Assembly (NCBI GenBank): GCA_041488095.1
Contig: JBGPOP010000047.1
Location: forward strand, 1 to 29,057
Length of the DNA: 29,057 nucleotides
Origin: DASYPQ01 sp041488095
GTDB lineage: Bacteria; Planctomycetota; UBA1135; GCA-002686595
Direction of reading: 5' to 3'
The notes under the pieces were generated by a model that searched no databases, was not told the DNA's origin, and saw only the letters and a program-made list of their open reading frames with translations. Positions 9,192 to 18,760 of the stretch are shown here, piece after piece. The position numbers and the translations under genes were made by a program. The number at the start of each line of letters is the position of its first letter. The first letter of the stretch is position 1.

Positions 9192-10118
9192 ATGGCGTGG
9201 CAGAGCGGGGATCGTGTGGTCGTCACCGGAGCCTCGGGCTTCTCGGGACGCTTCGTGACCGAGCGCCTGCTCGCGGCCGGCGCGCGCGTCGTCAACCTGA
9301 CCGCGCACCCGGACCGCCCCCATCCTTTCGGGGACCGGATCGAGACGGCCGAGCTGAGCTTCGACCGGCCCGGAGAGCTCGAGCGGGCCCTCGCGGGCGC
9401 GGCCGTGTTGTTCAACACGTATTGGGTCCGCTTCGCGCGAGGCAGCCGGACACACGATCGAGCGGTCGAGAACTCGCGGGTCCTGTTCCAGGCGGCCAAG
9501 CGGGCGGGCGTGCGCCGGATCGTGCACACGAGCATCGCCAACCCCTCGCTCGAGTCCCGGCTCACCTACTACCGCGGCAAGGCCGAGGTCGAGATGCACC
9601 TCGCGGCCACCGGCGTCCCCCACACGATCCTGCGGCCGACCGTACTCTTCGGTGGCGAGGACATCCTGATCAACAACATCGCCTGGATGCTCCGGCGCTT
9701 CCCGGCGTTCCTGGTGCCCGGCGACGGCGCGTACCGGGTCCAGCCGGTGTTCGTGGAGGACTTCGCCGACCTCGCGATCGATGGGTCGCAGCGGGGCGGG
9801 ATCCAGGTCATCGACGCGGTCGGGCCCGAGACGTACACGTTCGACGACCTCCTGCGTCGGATCGCGCGCTGCCTGGACAGGAGGGTGCGGCTCCTGCACA
9901 CGCCACCTGGCATCGTGCACGTCGCGACGTCGATCCTCGGCGTTCGGCTGGGTGATGTCGTGCTCACCTGGCAGGAGATCCAGGGCCTGATGGCGGGCCT
10001 GCTCGTGTCGAAGGACCCGCCGCCGTGCCGCACGCGTCTATCGGAGTGGCTCGAGAAGAACGCCGGCCAGGTCGGCCAGCGCTACGCGTCGGAGATCGCG
10101 CGCCACTACCGCAAGTAG
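9192..10118 (+). CDS. NAD(P)-binding atypical SDR (NmrA/NDUFA9-like epimerase family)
   Basis: A 308-residue Rossmann protein starting with ATG at 9192. It has the GASGFSG dinucleotide loop at about 13-19, LFNTYWVRF after the fourth strand, VRRIVHTSIANPS, and a Tyr-x3-Lys arrangement in TYYRGK. LRPTVLFG and the VFVEDFADL segment are typical of the atypical SDR5 group, which includes complex I NDUFA9-like proteins and quinone- or sugar-modifying enzymes. The reaction cannot be assigned. It starts 10 nt after the protease stop, so it probably belongs to the same transcript. It ends 8 nt before the stop of the convergent VOC gene, leaving almost no room for an independent terminator. Confidence 0.85.
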   Translation: MAWQSGDRVVVTGASGFSGRFVTERLLAAGARVVNLTAHPDRPHPFGDRIETAELSFDRPGELERALAGAAVLFNTYWVRFARGSRTHDRAVENSRVLFQAAKRAGVRRIVHTSIANPSLESRLTYYRGKAEVEMHLAATGVPHTILRPTVLFGGEDILINNIAWMLRRFPAFLVPGDGAYRVQPVFVEDFADLAIDGSQRGGIQVIDAVGPETYTFDDLLRRIARCLDRRVRLLHTPPGIVHVATSILGVRLGDVVLTWQEIQGLMAGLLVSKDPPPCRTRLSEWLEKNAGQVGQRYASEIARHYRK

Positions 10119-10126
10119 CGCTCGCG

Positions 10127-10804
10127 CTATGCCCGGCCGTGCCAAGCCGGCATCTTCTTCAGGTGCTCTCGCGCGGCCTTCTCGGCCTGTGGGCGCGGCA
10201 TCTTCTGCATGGCCATGAAGTAGCCCGTCGTCGTGCCCTCGAGGACCTGCTCGAAGGGCTTGAGCTTGCCGCCCGCGTCCGTGCAGTAGCCGCAGTAGAG
10301 GCTCCCGGGCTCGGCGTCCTTCATGGGCATGCCGCAAGACTGGCAGCTCGGCATCGCCACCGGCGTGTAGAAGAGGAATCGATAGCCGTCGGGATCCTGC
10401 AGCCCGAAATCGCGGATCCCGTAGAACTGGGTCTTGGGTTCCTTCAGGTCGCGCAGGCCCTTCTTCACGAGCTTCTCGTGGTAGACGTCGACGTCAGGGA
10501 CCTGCACGTAGATCACCATGCCGACGCCGGGACGGTTCTTCTGGAACTCCTCGGAGAGCGTGCGCATGGTCTTCGCGGCACCCTCGTCCCCGCCGCACAT
10601 CTTCGCGGCGTCGTCGGGCGACATCTGGGCGCTGATCATGAGGCCCTGGCGCTCCATCATCAGGTTCGCCCACATGGGATTCTTGTCGTCGGGCCAGGCG
10701 GCCTCGAGCTCGAAGCCGAGCGTATCGCGGTAGAACGCGACGCTTTTCTTCGCATCGCGACAGGTCAGCATCACCGTGAGCGGATCGTGCTCCTTCTGGG
10801 TCAT
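10127..10804 (-). CDS. VOC (glyoxalase-fold) protein fused to a C-terminal zinc ribbon
   Basis: 225 residues from the ATG at 10804. A strong Shine-Dalgarno (AAGGAGGAGAG) sits just upstream and decides this start; the frame continues upstream into acs antisense, which is not coding. Residues ~8-150 form one VOC/bleomycin-resistance-like module (CRDAKKSVAFYRDTLGFE, then VPDVDVYHEKLVKKG and LQDPDGYRFLFYTP). Residues ~152-220 match the putative zinc-ribbon domain with two Cys pairs, C154-x2-C157 in CQSCGMPM and C171-x2-C174 in YCGYC, followed by a helical tail with MPAWH. VOC modules bind a metal and act on small molecules or bind ligands; the ribbon probably adds structural zinc. Both domain types occur alone in many bacteria. 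It lies 125 bp downstream of acs. Confidence 0.85.
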   Translation of the reverse strand: MTQKEHDPLTVMLTCRDAKKSVAFYRDTLGFELEAAWPDDKNPMWANLMMERQGLMISAQMSPDDAAKMCGGDEGAAKTMRTLSEEFQKNRPGVGMVIYVQVPDVDVYHEKLVKKGLRDLKEPKTQFYGIRDFGLQDPDGYRFLFYTPVAMPSCQSCGMPMKDAEPGSLYCGYCTDAGGKLKPFEQVLEGTTTGYFMAMQKMPRPQAEKAAREHLKKMPAWHGRA

Positions 10805-10929
10805 CGGGATCTCTCCTCCTTCTCGGCCGCTGGGTCGGGGGTCGGCGCGAGCGGACGGGGAGGATACCGGCCGCCTCGGGGATCGGCCAGAGGCCGGGGG
10901 GATGGCCCAGGATCCTGGAGCCGCCGCGG

Positions 10930-12873
<1,944 letters not shown>

Positions 12874-12948
12874 CGGCGGTCTCCGGTGGGCGGACAGCCT
12901 AGCGGGACGCGGGAAGACCGTCGATGGGCCCGAGCCCCGGCGAAGGGC

Positions 12949-13626
12949 TCAGCCTTCGCGCGCGAAGAAGCGGCAGCTCTCGGCCAGGGGGCAGGCGTCG
13001 CAGTCGGGCGCGGTCGTCTTGCACAGGGTTTTTCCGTGCGTCCTCAGGAGCCGGTGGGCGCGGGTGAGCCACGCGCAGTCCTTCTCGAGCTCGGGTGCGA
13101 GCGCCTCGAGGGCGGAGCGGTAGGTCGACGAGTAGCTGTTCTCTTCTCGGCCGTATCCGAGTCGCACGACCACGCGCAGCCCGTTCGAGTCGGGCGCGAG
13201 GGTCGGGAGCACGCCGCAGAACAGGAGGATCCTGTCGGCGCCCGGGTCCCCGATGCTCGGGAACTTCTTCAGGACCTTGCGCGCGTGAGGGACCGGGAGA
13301 TCGAGGACGTGGGAGAGGTCCTGGCTCCCCTCCTCCAGCGCGAGATTCGCTATCCCCTTGAGCCTCGCGACACGCTGCTCGGGGTGCATGCCGCCGAGCT
13401 GCGTGACCCCGTGGAGGACCTTGTCGGCGGCGCGAGCGATCTCGCCAGCGGCAAGCCCGACCGTCTTCCCGAGGGTCCGGAAGGCGAGCTCGCGCCGCTC
13501 GTCGTCGACGAGGTAGGCGACGTTCTCCCACAAGACCCACTCGAAGGGGTTCTTCGGGATCGGCTTCTTGGGCCTGCCGTGGAGTTTCTCGAGCGCAGCG
13601 AGCCGTCTCGCGAAATGTGAGCGCAT
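12949..13626 (-). CDS. Endonuclease III-like HhH-GPD DNA glycosylase with 4Fe-4S cluster
   Basis: 225 residues from the ATG at 13626, which has a GGAGG ten bases upstream. A GTG at 13671 overlapping the previous stop in GTGA is the alternative and would add 15 residues. The fold is HhH-GPD: a helix-hairpin-helix (KKFPSIGDPGADRILLF), the region with the candidate catalytic Asp (APDSNGLRVV), and a C-terminal Fe-S loop C-x6-C-x2-C-x5-C (CKTTAPDC, DAC, PLAESC). In EndoIII the hairpin is GVGRKTA with a catalytic Lys; here the matching position is Pro, so the beta-lyase chemistry is doubtful. It may be a monofunctional glycosylase for damaged bases. It follows the radical SAM gene on the same strand with overlap or near overlap, suggesting coupling. 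Confidence 0.82.
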   Translation of the reverse strand: MRSHFARRLAALEKLHGRPKKPIPKNPFEWVLWENVAYLVDDERRELAFRTLGKTVGLAAGEIARAADKVLHGVTQLGGMHPEQRVARLKGIANLALEEGSQDLSHVLDLPVPHARKVLKKFPSIGDPGADRILLFCGVLPTLAPDSNGLRVVVRLGYGREENSYSSTYRSALEALAPELEKDCAWLTRAHRLLRTHGKTLCKTTAPDCDACPLAESCRFFAREG

Positions 13627-13667
13627 CGGGGCCGAGCCTCCGCGACGTTCAAGCGGTCCCTGCGCCT

Positions 13668-15095
13668 TCACGCCCGCTTCTTGAACAGCGTGAAGTACCG
13701 CGCGACCTTGCCCGCCAGGCGCAGCGGGCTCTTGAACTCGCGCACCAGGCGCCGCGGCCGGCGGTAGAACCGCCGGTATCCTTCGCGGATCTTGGCCTCG
13801 ATCTCCTCTGCGCTCATGAATGCGTTCCCCTCGAGCGCACGGAATCCGGTCATCTCCGCGTAGTCGAGCTCCTTGTCACCGCGCACCATCCTGTAGAGCG
13901 GCGTCCCCGGGTACGCGGTCACCGCGCAGAACTGCACCTGGTCGGGATCGCAGCTCTCGACGAGCTCGAAGGTTTCCTCGACCATCGCCGGCGTCTCCTC
14001 CGGGAAGCCGATCATGCAGAACGCACGCGTCTCGATGCCGTTCTCGCGGCAGGCGCTGAACACCTCCGCGCACTTCGCCACGTCGATCCCCGTCTTCTTC
14101 CCGTCCAGCAGCTTGCTCCCGCAGTGCTTCCTCTGGATCTCGACGTTCCCCGATTCCACCCCGAGCGAGATGTGCTTGCAGCCCGCCTTCGCCATGACCT
14201 CGATCAGCGGCCGGTCGAGCGTCTTCACCGCCGTCTCGCACTGCCACTCGAGGTCGAGCTTCTCCCTCGCGATCCCCTCGCAGATCTCGCGTACGCGGTC
14301 CTTGCGCGTCGTGAAGATCGGATCGCGGAACACGACGTGGCGCAGGCCGTGCACACGGTGCAGATCGACGAGCTCCGAGATCACGTGCGCCGGCGAGCGG
14401 AACCGGAACCGCAACCCCTGCGCCAGCGTGTAACCGCAGAAGCTGCAGTCGAGTGGACACCCCCGTGAGCTCTTGACCGTCGTCACCGGCCCGTCCAGGC
14501 CGGGGAAGCGGTACGCCCGGTTCTCGAGCAGGTGCCGCGCGGGGATCGGCAGGAGGTCGAGGTCACCAATCATCTCGCGCTCGGGCTCGTGGACGACCTC
14601 CCCTGGCTTGCGCCTCCAGCTCGTGCCCTGGATGCCCTCGAGCGACCGCCCCTCCGCCACCCTGGCCGCGATCTCGCGCACCGTGTGCTCGGGCTCGCCG
14701 CGCACCACGAGGTCGACGTTCTCGTGCTCGAAAACCTCGCCCGGCGTATAGGTGACCTGGCTGCCGAGGATCGCGACCGGGACCCCCAGCAAGGCGCGCA
14801 CCTCGCGGCACAGGCGCAGGTCCTGGTCGAGCGACGAGCTCGAGGAATCCACGCATACGAGGTCGGGCTTCGCCGCGGCGATCGCGTCGCGCGCGCCTTC
14901 GACGCCGAGGCCCAGCGCATCCGAGTCGTGGATCACGACCGCGTGTCCCTCCGCTTCGAGCACCGACGCGACGTGCGCAAGCTCGATCGGCGGATACAAG
15001 AGGCCCGGGTTGACCGCCATCCCGAAGCCTCCCATCAAGCCGCGGCTGACGCGGAACTCGGGAGGGCTCGGCGGATTGACGAGGACGATCTTCAC
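13668..15095 (-). CDS. B12-binding-domain radical SAM enzyme
   Basis: 475 residues. The N-terminal ~150 residues form a Rossmann-like cobalamin-binding domain (IVLVNPPSPP, then ELAHVASVLEAEGH, DLVCVDSSSSS and VVRGEPE). The radical SAM core follows, with C213-x3-C217-x2-C220 in GCPLDCSFCGY for the 4Fe-4S/SAM site, then HISLGVESGN and the MIGFPEET segment. A short basic C-terminal tail ends in FKKRA. Members of this class methylate unactivated carbons or remodel rings (BchE-like, hopanoid, natural-product and glycan enzymes); the substrate here is unknown. The start is GTG (15093-15095), and no in-frame ATG lies upstream. The stop overlaps a possible GTG of the EndoIII-like gene. It lies between that gene and a sugar transferase, so a role in modifying a lipid or glycan is possible but only inferred. 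Confidence 0.9.
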   Translation of the reverse strand: MKIVLVNPPSPPEFRVSRGLMGGFGMAVNPGLLYPPIELAHVASVLEAEGHAVVIHDSDALGLGVEGARDAIAAAKPDLVCVDSSSSSLDQDLRLCREVRALLGVPVAILGSQVTYTPGEVFEHENVDLVVRGEPEHTVREIAARVAEGRSLEGIQGTSWRRKPGEVVHEPEREMIGDLDLLPIPARHLLENRAYRFPGLDGPVTTVKSSRGCPLDCSFCGYTLAQGLRFRFRSPAHVISELVDLHRVHGLRHVVFRDPIFTTRKDRVREICEGIAREKLDLEWQCETAVKTLDRPLIEVMAKAGCKHISLGVESGNVEIQRKHCGSKLLDGKKTGIDVAKCAEVFSACRENGIETRAFCMIGFPEETPAMVEETFELVESCDPDQVQFCAVTAYPGTPLYRMVRGDKELDYAEMTGFRALEGNAFMSAEEIEAKIREGYRRFYRRPRRLVREFKSPLRLAGKVARYFTLFKKRA

Positions 15096-15180
15096 GCGCG
15101 GACCATCATCGGCGAAAACCGACCGGGACGGGATCCCCGGCGGGGTTTCAGCGCGGGACGCAATCGAACTCTAGCCGCTC

Positions 15181-15210
15181 AGGAGCCTGGCACCCATCCA
15201 GGAGCCTCCT
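15181..15210. terminator. Hairpin, 10-bp stem with 3-nt bulge
   Basis: AGGAG-CCTGG, a 7-base loop, then CCAGG-agc-CTCCT: ten pairs with an AGC bulge. It is the second of two hairpins between the sugar transferase (ends at 15257) and the radical SAM gene (starts at 15095). No U-tract follows on the minus strand, so a terminator role is uncertain. It could instead be a leader structure of the radical SAM mRNA. Confidence 0.35.
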
Positions 15211-15225
15211 CGCTCTTCGCCGGAT

Positions 15226-15247
15226 CCGCTCGCGCTGCCGCGAGCGG
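15226..15247 (-). terminator. Perfect 9-bp hairpin just after the sugar transferase stop
   Basis: CCGCTCGCG, loop CTGC, CGCGAGCGG: nine consecutive GC-rich pairs, starting 10 nt past the stop of the 15257-16591 gene. The position fits a terminator or a 3'-end stabiliser. There is no U-run, so it would not be a classical intrinsic terminator. Confidence 0.5.
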
Positions 15248-15256
15248 CGCCGCAGC

Positions 15257-16591
15257 CTAATAGGCCCCGCGGCCCGAGACCACGGCCGAGAAGGTCCGTG
15301 CGAGCAGGCGCAGGTCCAGCCAGAAGCTGCGCTGCGCTGCGTAGCGCCTGTCCATGCGCATCCAGTCCGGGAAGGCGATCTCGTTGCGGCCGCTGACCTG
15401 CCAGATGCAGGTGATCCCCCCTGTGACGTTCAGGCGCCGGCGCTGCCAGCGTTCGTACTCGGGCAGCTCGTTGAGCGTCGGGGACCGGGGCCCGACCAGG
15501 GAGATGTCCCCCTTGAGGACGTTCCAGATCTGCGGCAGCTCGTCGACGCTGTAGCGCCGGAGCAGCCGCCCCACGCGCGTGATCCGCGGGTCCTTGCGGA
15601 TCTTGAAGACCGGGCCGCCCTGCTCGTTCCTGGCTTCGAGCTCGGCCCGCCGCTGCTCGGCGTCGACGAACATCGAGCGGAACTTGTAGAACACGAAGGG
15701 CCGGCCGCCTCGTCCTGCGCGCATTTGCCTGAAAATCACGGGCCCTGGTGAATCGAGCCGGATCGCGATCGCCACCAGGACGAACAGCGGGAACAGCGCG
15801 AGGAGGGCGACCGCCGAAAGGAGGATGTCGAGGGACCGCTTCCACAGCGGCAGCGGGGCGGAGAGCTCTGGCCAGAGGTCCTTCATGGGCCAGTGTGCAT
15901 CCGAGAGCCCGTCGACCGCACCTGCCGAGGCCCCGACCGGCGCGTGATCAGCGTGTCCGTTGACCGGGGATCTTCCGTTCTCGAGCGCGCTCGCGTATCC
16001 ATGGGCTCGGCTGTCGATCCGGCGGGTCACCTTGCCGTTCCCCCCGCCGTTCGAGTGCCCATTCCCATCCGGTCCGTCGTCCTGGTCCTTGTTGGCTCGG
16101 TCGGTGGCATCCGAAATGGAGGGGTAGACGTAGATGCTCGGTTCGAGGCGGATCTCGAGATGTCCCACGGCCTGCTCCACCCAGCCGGCCACGACGCGAG
16201 CTCCCGCGGGCTCCGTGTCGGTGAGGAGGACTCCCAACCGATCCGCGTCGAGTCTCCCGACGAGGTCGGTCGAGCGCAGGCGTACGCGCAACTGCCGCGA
16301 AAGCCTCTCGAGGTCTTCGCGGTCGCCCCGCTTCCGGCGCAAGATCAGCAAGCTGAAGAGTCGCGTGCCTCGGTCGGCGAGGCTGCGCTCACGCTCGAGG
16401 AACAGCTCGAAGGCCTCCGCGGAGAGGACGCCTTCCGTGGGGTCCTTCCACGGCGCACGTTGGGAGGATCGTGCGCCCCAGAGGCGGGGGGAGAAGAGGT
16501 ACATGGCGAGCCGTGTGGGAAGAAGTCGTACGCACGCCGTGCCAGCTCGGGGGAGCCAAGCGTGCCGGGAGTCGCGTGGAGTGTCGAACAC
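15257..16591 (-). CDS. Sugar transferase with N-terminal degenerate GGDEF-like domain
   Basis: 444 residues. The C-terminal ~200 residues are a complete bacterial sugar transferase domain: hydrophobic helix LLSAVALLALFPLFVLVAIA, then SPGPVIFRQMRAG, KFRSM, DELPQIWNVLKGDISLVGPR and GGITCIWQVSGR, ending GRGAY. It should transfer a sugar-1-phosphate to a polyprenyl phosphate. Instead of the usual multi-span N-terminus, residues ~50-150 look like a GGDEF domain (LFSLLIL; LRVRLRSTDLVGRLDADRLG; VLLTDTEPAGARVVAGWVEQ). The GGDEF active-site loop is replaced by LDADRL, so no cyclase activity is expected. A Gly/Asn-rich linker (about 160-235) joins the two halves. The start is GTG; an ATG at 16504 is the alternative. 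It lies downstream of the exosortase gene, a typical pairing. Confidence 0.88.
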   Translation of the reverse strand: MFDTPRDSRHAWLPRAGTACVRLLPTRLAMYLFSPRLWGARSSQRAPWKDPTEGVLSAEAFELFLERERSLADRGTRLFSLLILRRKRGDREDLERLSRQLRVRLRSTDLVGRLDADRLGVLLTDTEPAGARVVAGWVEQAVGHLEIRLEPSIYVYPSISDATDRANKDQDDGPDGNGHSNGGGNGKVTRRIDSRAHGYASALENGRSPVNGHADHAPVGASAGAVDGLSDAHWPMKDLWPELSAPLPLWKRSLDILLSAVALLALFPLFVLVAIAIRLDSPGPVIFRQMRAGRGGRPFVFYKFRSMFVDAEQRRAELEARNEQGGPVFKIRKDPRITRVGRLLRRYSVDELPQIWNVLKGDISLVGPRSPTLNELPEYERWQRRRLNVTGGITCIWQVSGRNEIAFPDWMRMDRRYAAQRSFWLDLRLLARTFSAVVSGRGAY

Positions 16592-16641
16592 CCGGCCGGA
16601 GTACGCGCTGACTAGAGGAGGAGATGGAGTTTGGGCGGGAA

Positions 16642-16671
16642 AGCATACCTGGAATCGCGTCCCGGGTGCAA
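16642..16671 (-). promoter_or_regulatory. Putative promoter for the GGDEF-like/sugar transferase gene
   Basis: On the minus strand TTGCAC (16666-16671) is followed by an 18-bp spacer and TATGCT (16642-16647). This would start transcription near 16635 and give a leader of about 45 nt to the GTG at 16591. The same TTGC-type -35 appears before both PEID microprotein genes in this window. Pattern match only. Confidence 0.45.
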
Positions 16672-16967
16672 TCCCATGGGTGAAGTATCAGGAGCCGCGG
16701 AGTCCGGATGGAACGCCTGATTCCACGCCCGCGTGGCTCAACCGGAAGGAGATTCCGGGTGGACAGGCCGCCTCTGCGCGTCCGAGGGAAATTCAGCGGG
16801 CGGGAGGCCCTCCGGCCCCCCCTCGCGAAGGCATCCTGACTGATCGGGTCCGCCTCCCGAATTGCGATTCGAGGAAGACTGCGTGAACTTCCGCGGGACG
16901 TCGTGCATCGCAGGCACGCGCCCGGTCGCGCGCCAACCCATCCTCCCGCCGTCCAGGCTGTTTCTCT
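16672..16967. other. Non-coding interval between the exosortase gene and the sugar transferase promoter
   Basis: No convincing gene is present here. The short open frames are extensions or shadows with no recognisable motif. The only structure seen is an 8-bp GC hairpin (with one G-U pair) at 16913-16934, 34 nt beyond the xrtE stop, which may mark its transcript end. Confidence 0.5.
16913..16934 (-). terminator. Possible hairpin terminator after xrtE
   Basis: GGCACGCG, loop CCCGGT, CGCGCGCC on the plus strand; read on the minus strand it forms eight pairs with one G-U. There is no U-tract, and chance hairpins are frequent at this GC content. Confidence 0.3.
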
Positions 16968-18638
16968 CTAGCCCCAGAGCTGTCGGTCGCCGGTCGTGAG
17001 CGCGACGACCACGACCAGGGCGTTCGTGACCGAGTGGGCGAGCACGGCATCGAAGAGCCGGCCTCTGCGGCGATAGGCGAACGCGTAGATCATTCCTGCA
17101 GCGGCCCCAGCGGGCCAACTGCTGTGGAGCAGCCCGAAGGCGAGCGAGGAGAGGAGGAACGAGGGCCAGGTGAGGGTGCCGGGCGGGATACGCTCGAAGT
17201 CCGCGGCGATCAGGCGGCGCGTCAGATAACCCCGGAAGGCCAGCTCCTCCACGATCGGCACGACGGCACAGGTACCCGCGATGCGAGCCATCCACCAGAG
17301 TGCACTCCATACCGGTGAGAAAGCGGGTCCTCCACCCCCGACGTCCTCGCCCGCTCGCTCGCTCCCCAGCCCAATCGGAAAGGCGTGGACGAGTGCTGCC
17401 CAGACCAAGAAGGCAGCCAGTCCCAGACCTGCGGCACTCCAGGACCAATCCGGCCGGAGCTGCGAGTGCTCGCGACGAGAGATCCAGAGCACGAGCAGCA
17501 CGGGGGCCAGGCGCAGGGGGTAGAGGGTCAGCGGCGAAGGAGAGAACGCGCCTGCGACCATCGCCGTCCCAACCCAAGCGAGCAAGGGTCCGAGGTAGAG
17601 AGCGGTCGGGTTCACGCCGGTCGACGGCGAGGATCGCACCGCGGAGAAGAGCGGAAGGCGCGTCCCCAGGGCGACGCAGCCGAGCGCAACGCCGCAAAGG
17701 AGTGGCCAGCCGGCGTAGACGTGGAATCCGTCCATGGCCGCCGCGGGGGAAACCAGGGTCCCGACCACGATCAACACGGCGATCCTGACCGCGTTCAAGA
17801 GCCAGGCTCCCAACGCGCCGAGCGGCAGGAGCAGGAGCGCTTGCGGGAATCGCAGCCGTTCTCGCCACAGCGCGAGGAAGACGCAGAAGAAGACCAGGAA
17901 GAGGCTGACACCCTCATATCCCGAGCAGTACTGGCTCACGTAGACCGGGAAGGCGTCGGTGCCGAGGACCAGCTGCTCCGGTTCGTAGACCCTGTCGGCG
18001 AAGAACAGCCCGAGGAGACGATCGGCGAGCCACATCGTTCCGCGAGACATGGGCTCCCACAGGGGCCAGGCGTCGGCGAGGAAGCTCCAGATCGCAAAGG
18101 CCACCGAGCCCAGGACCAGCCCACCGAACGCAACCCAACGGAGTTGGAGTGCGATCATCGCCAGGGTCCGCACGGGCGCGACCAAAGCAGCGAGCAGGAT
18201 GACCGCGGCCGCGCCTGAGAGAATCCAGGGAATCGGCAGCAGCACGGCGAGGAGGCCCTGCGAAACGTCTCCTTCGAGGAGTCGCACCGTCAGGAGGTAG
18301 AAAGTCCCCAGGGCGAGGAGGTGGCCACCCAGGATCGGCCACAGGGAGCGAGGGCGAGAGAGCTTGTCGCTTGGCGTGCGGAAGGCGGCGAAAATCCTCG
18401 AGCGGCCGATCAACAACGCCGCCGCCACGATGCACACACCCCAGGACGTGTTGAAGCGGAGCCAACGTACCAGGGGCGCCCACCACAGCGGGCTCTCCAA
18501 CAGGGCGTTGGTGCTGAAGCGCTGCTTGAGGAGCCAGTACTCGATCAGAAGCAGGACGACCGCCAGGAAAGCGGGCATCGTGGTGAACCGCTTCGCCCTC
18601 GAAGACAGCGAGGGCCGTTCAGGAGGCGATCCGGACAT
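16968..18638 (-). CDS. xrtE: Exosortase E/CPBP-protease fusion (XrtE, PEID-CTERM sorting system)
   Basis: 556 residues, almost entirely hydrophobic with a dozen or more membrane spans. The N-terminal ~330 residues are an exosortase with the full catalytic set: C238 in YCSGYEG, R285 in LNAVRIAVL and H306 in FHVYAGW. The C-terminal part (about 440-550) is a CPBP (CAAX-processing-like) intramembrane protease with E464/E465 and R469 in EELAFRG, then FGLLHSSW and AHSVTN. This two-domain fusion defines the exosortase E/protease family, known to pair with very short VPEID-CTERM substrates. Two such substrates (APEIDPG) lie immediately upstream on the same strand. The exosortase should cleave at the PEID tag and transfer the protein to a surface acceptor; the protease may process the remnant or the acceptor (inferred). 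The ATG at 18636-18638 follows an AAGGGTCGGGG stretch. Confidence 0.93.
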   Translation of the reverse strand: MSGSPPERPSLSSRAKRFTTMPAFLAVVLLLIEYWLLKQRFSTNALLESPLWWAPLVRWLRFNTSWGVCIVAAALLIGRSRIFAAFRTPSDKLSRPRSLWPILGGHLLALGTFYLLTVRLLEGDVSQGLLAVLLPIPWILSGAAAVILLAALVAPVRTLAMIALQLRWVAFGGLVLGSVAFAIWSFLADAWPLWEPMSRGTMWLADRLLGLFFADRVYEPEQLVLGTDAFPVYVSQYCSGYEGVSLFLVFFCVFLALWRERLRFPQALLLLPLGALGAWLLNAVRIAVLIVVGTLVSPAAAMDGFHVYAGWPLLCGVALGCVALGTRLPLFSAVRSSPSTGVNPTALYLGPLLAWVGTAMVAGAFSPSPLTLYPLRLAPVLLVLWISRREHSQLRPDWSWSAAGLGLAAFLVWAALVHAFPIGLGSERAGEDVGGGGPAFSPVWSALWWMARIAGTCAVVPIVEELAFRGYLTRRLIAADFERIPPGTLTWPSFLLSSLAFGLLHSSWPAGAAAGMIYAFAYRRRGRLFDAVLAHSVTNALVVVVALTTGDRQLWG

Positions 18639-18663
18639 CCCCGACCCTTATGGTAAGTGCGAC

Positions 18664-18691
18664 TGCGGCCGAAGGATCTCCCTTGGCCGCA
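18664..18691 (-). terminator. Strong hairpin between the second PEID microprotein gene and xrtE
   Basis: TGCGGCC-g-AAGG, loop ATCTC, CCTT-GGCCGCA: eleven pairs with one bulged G. It sits in the 122-bp gap between the microprotein stop (18761) and the xrtE start (18638). With no U-tract, it could be an attenuator or processing barrier that lowers xrtE relative to its substrates. Confidence 0.45.
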
Positions 18692-18760
18692 GATCCGCGA
18701 CTTGTCACGACGCCGATCCGCGCCGGAGAACCTGGTGCGCGACCTGACCGAGGCGGTCGG

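Noticed and set aside
6626..9565. 979-codon open frame on the minus strand
   Set aside because: It is antisense to the SDR-protease-SDR unit, whose proteins carry clear catalytic motifs. Long antisense frames are expected at this GC content, and the translation has no recognisable domain.
15096..15256. Cobalamin riboswitch before the B12 radical SAM gene
   Set aside because: The gap is too short for a full element and no B12-box-like sequence was seen; only two plain hairpins were found.
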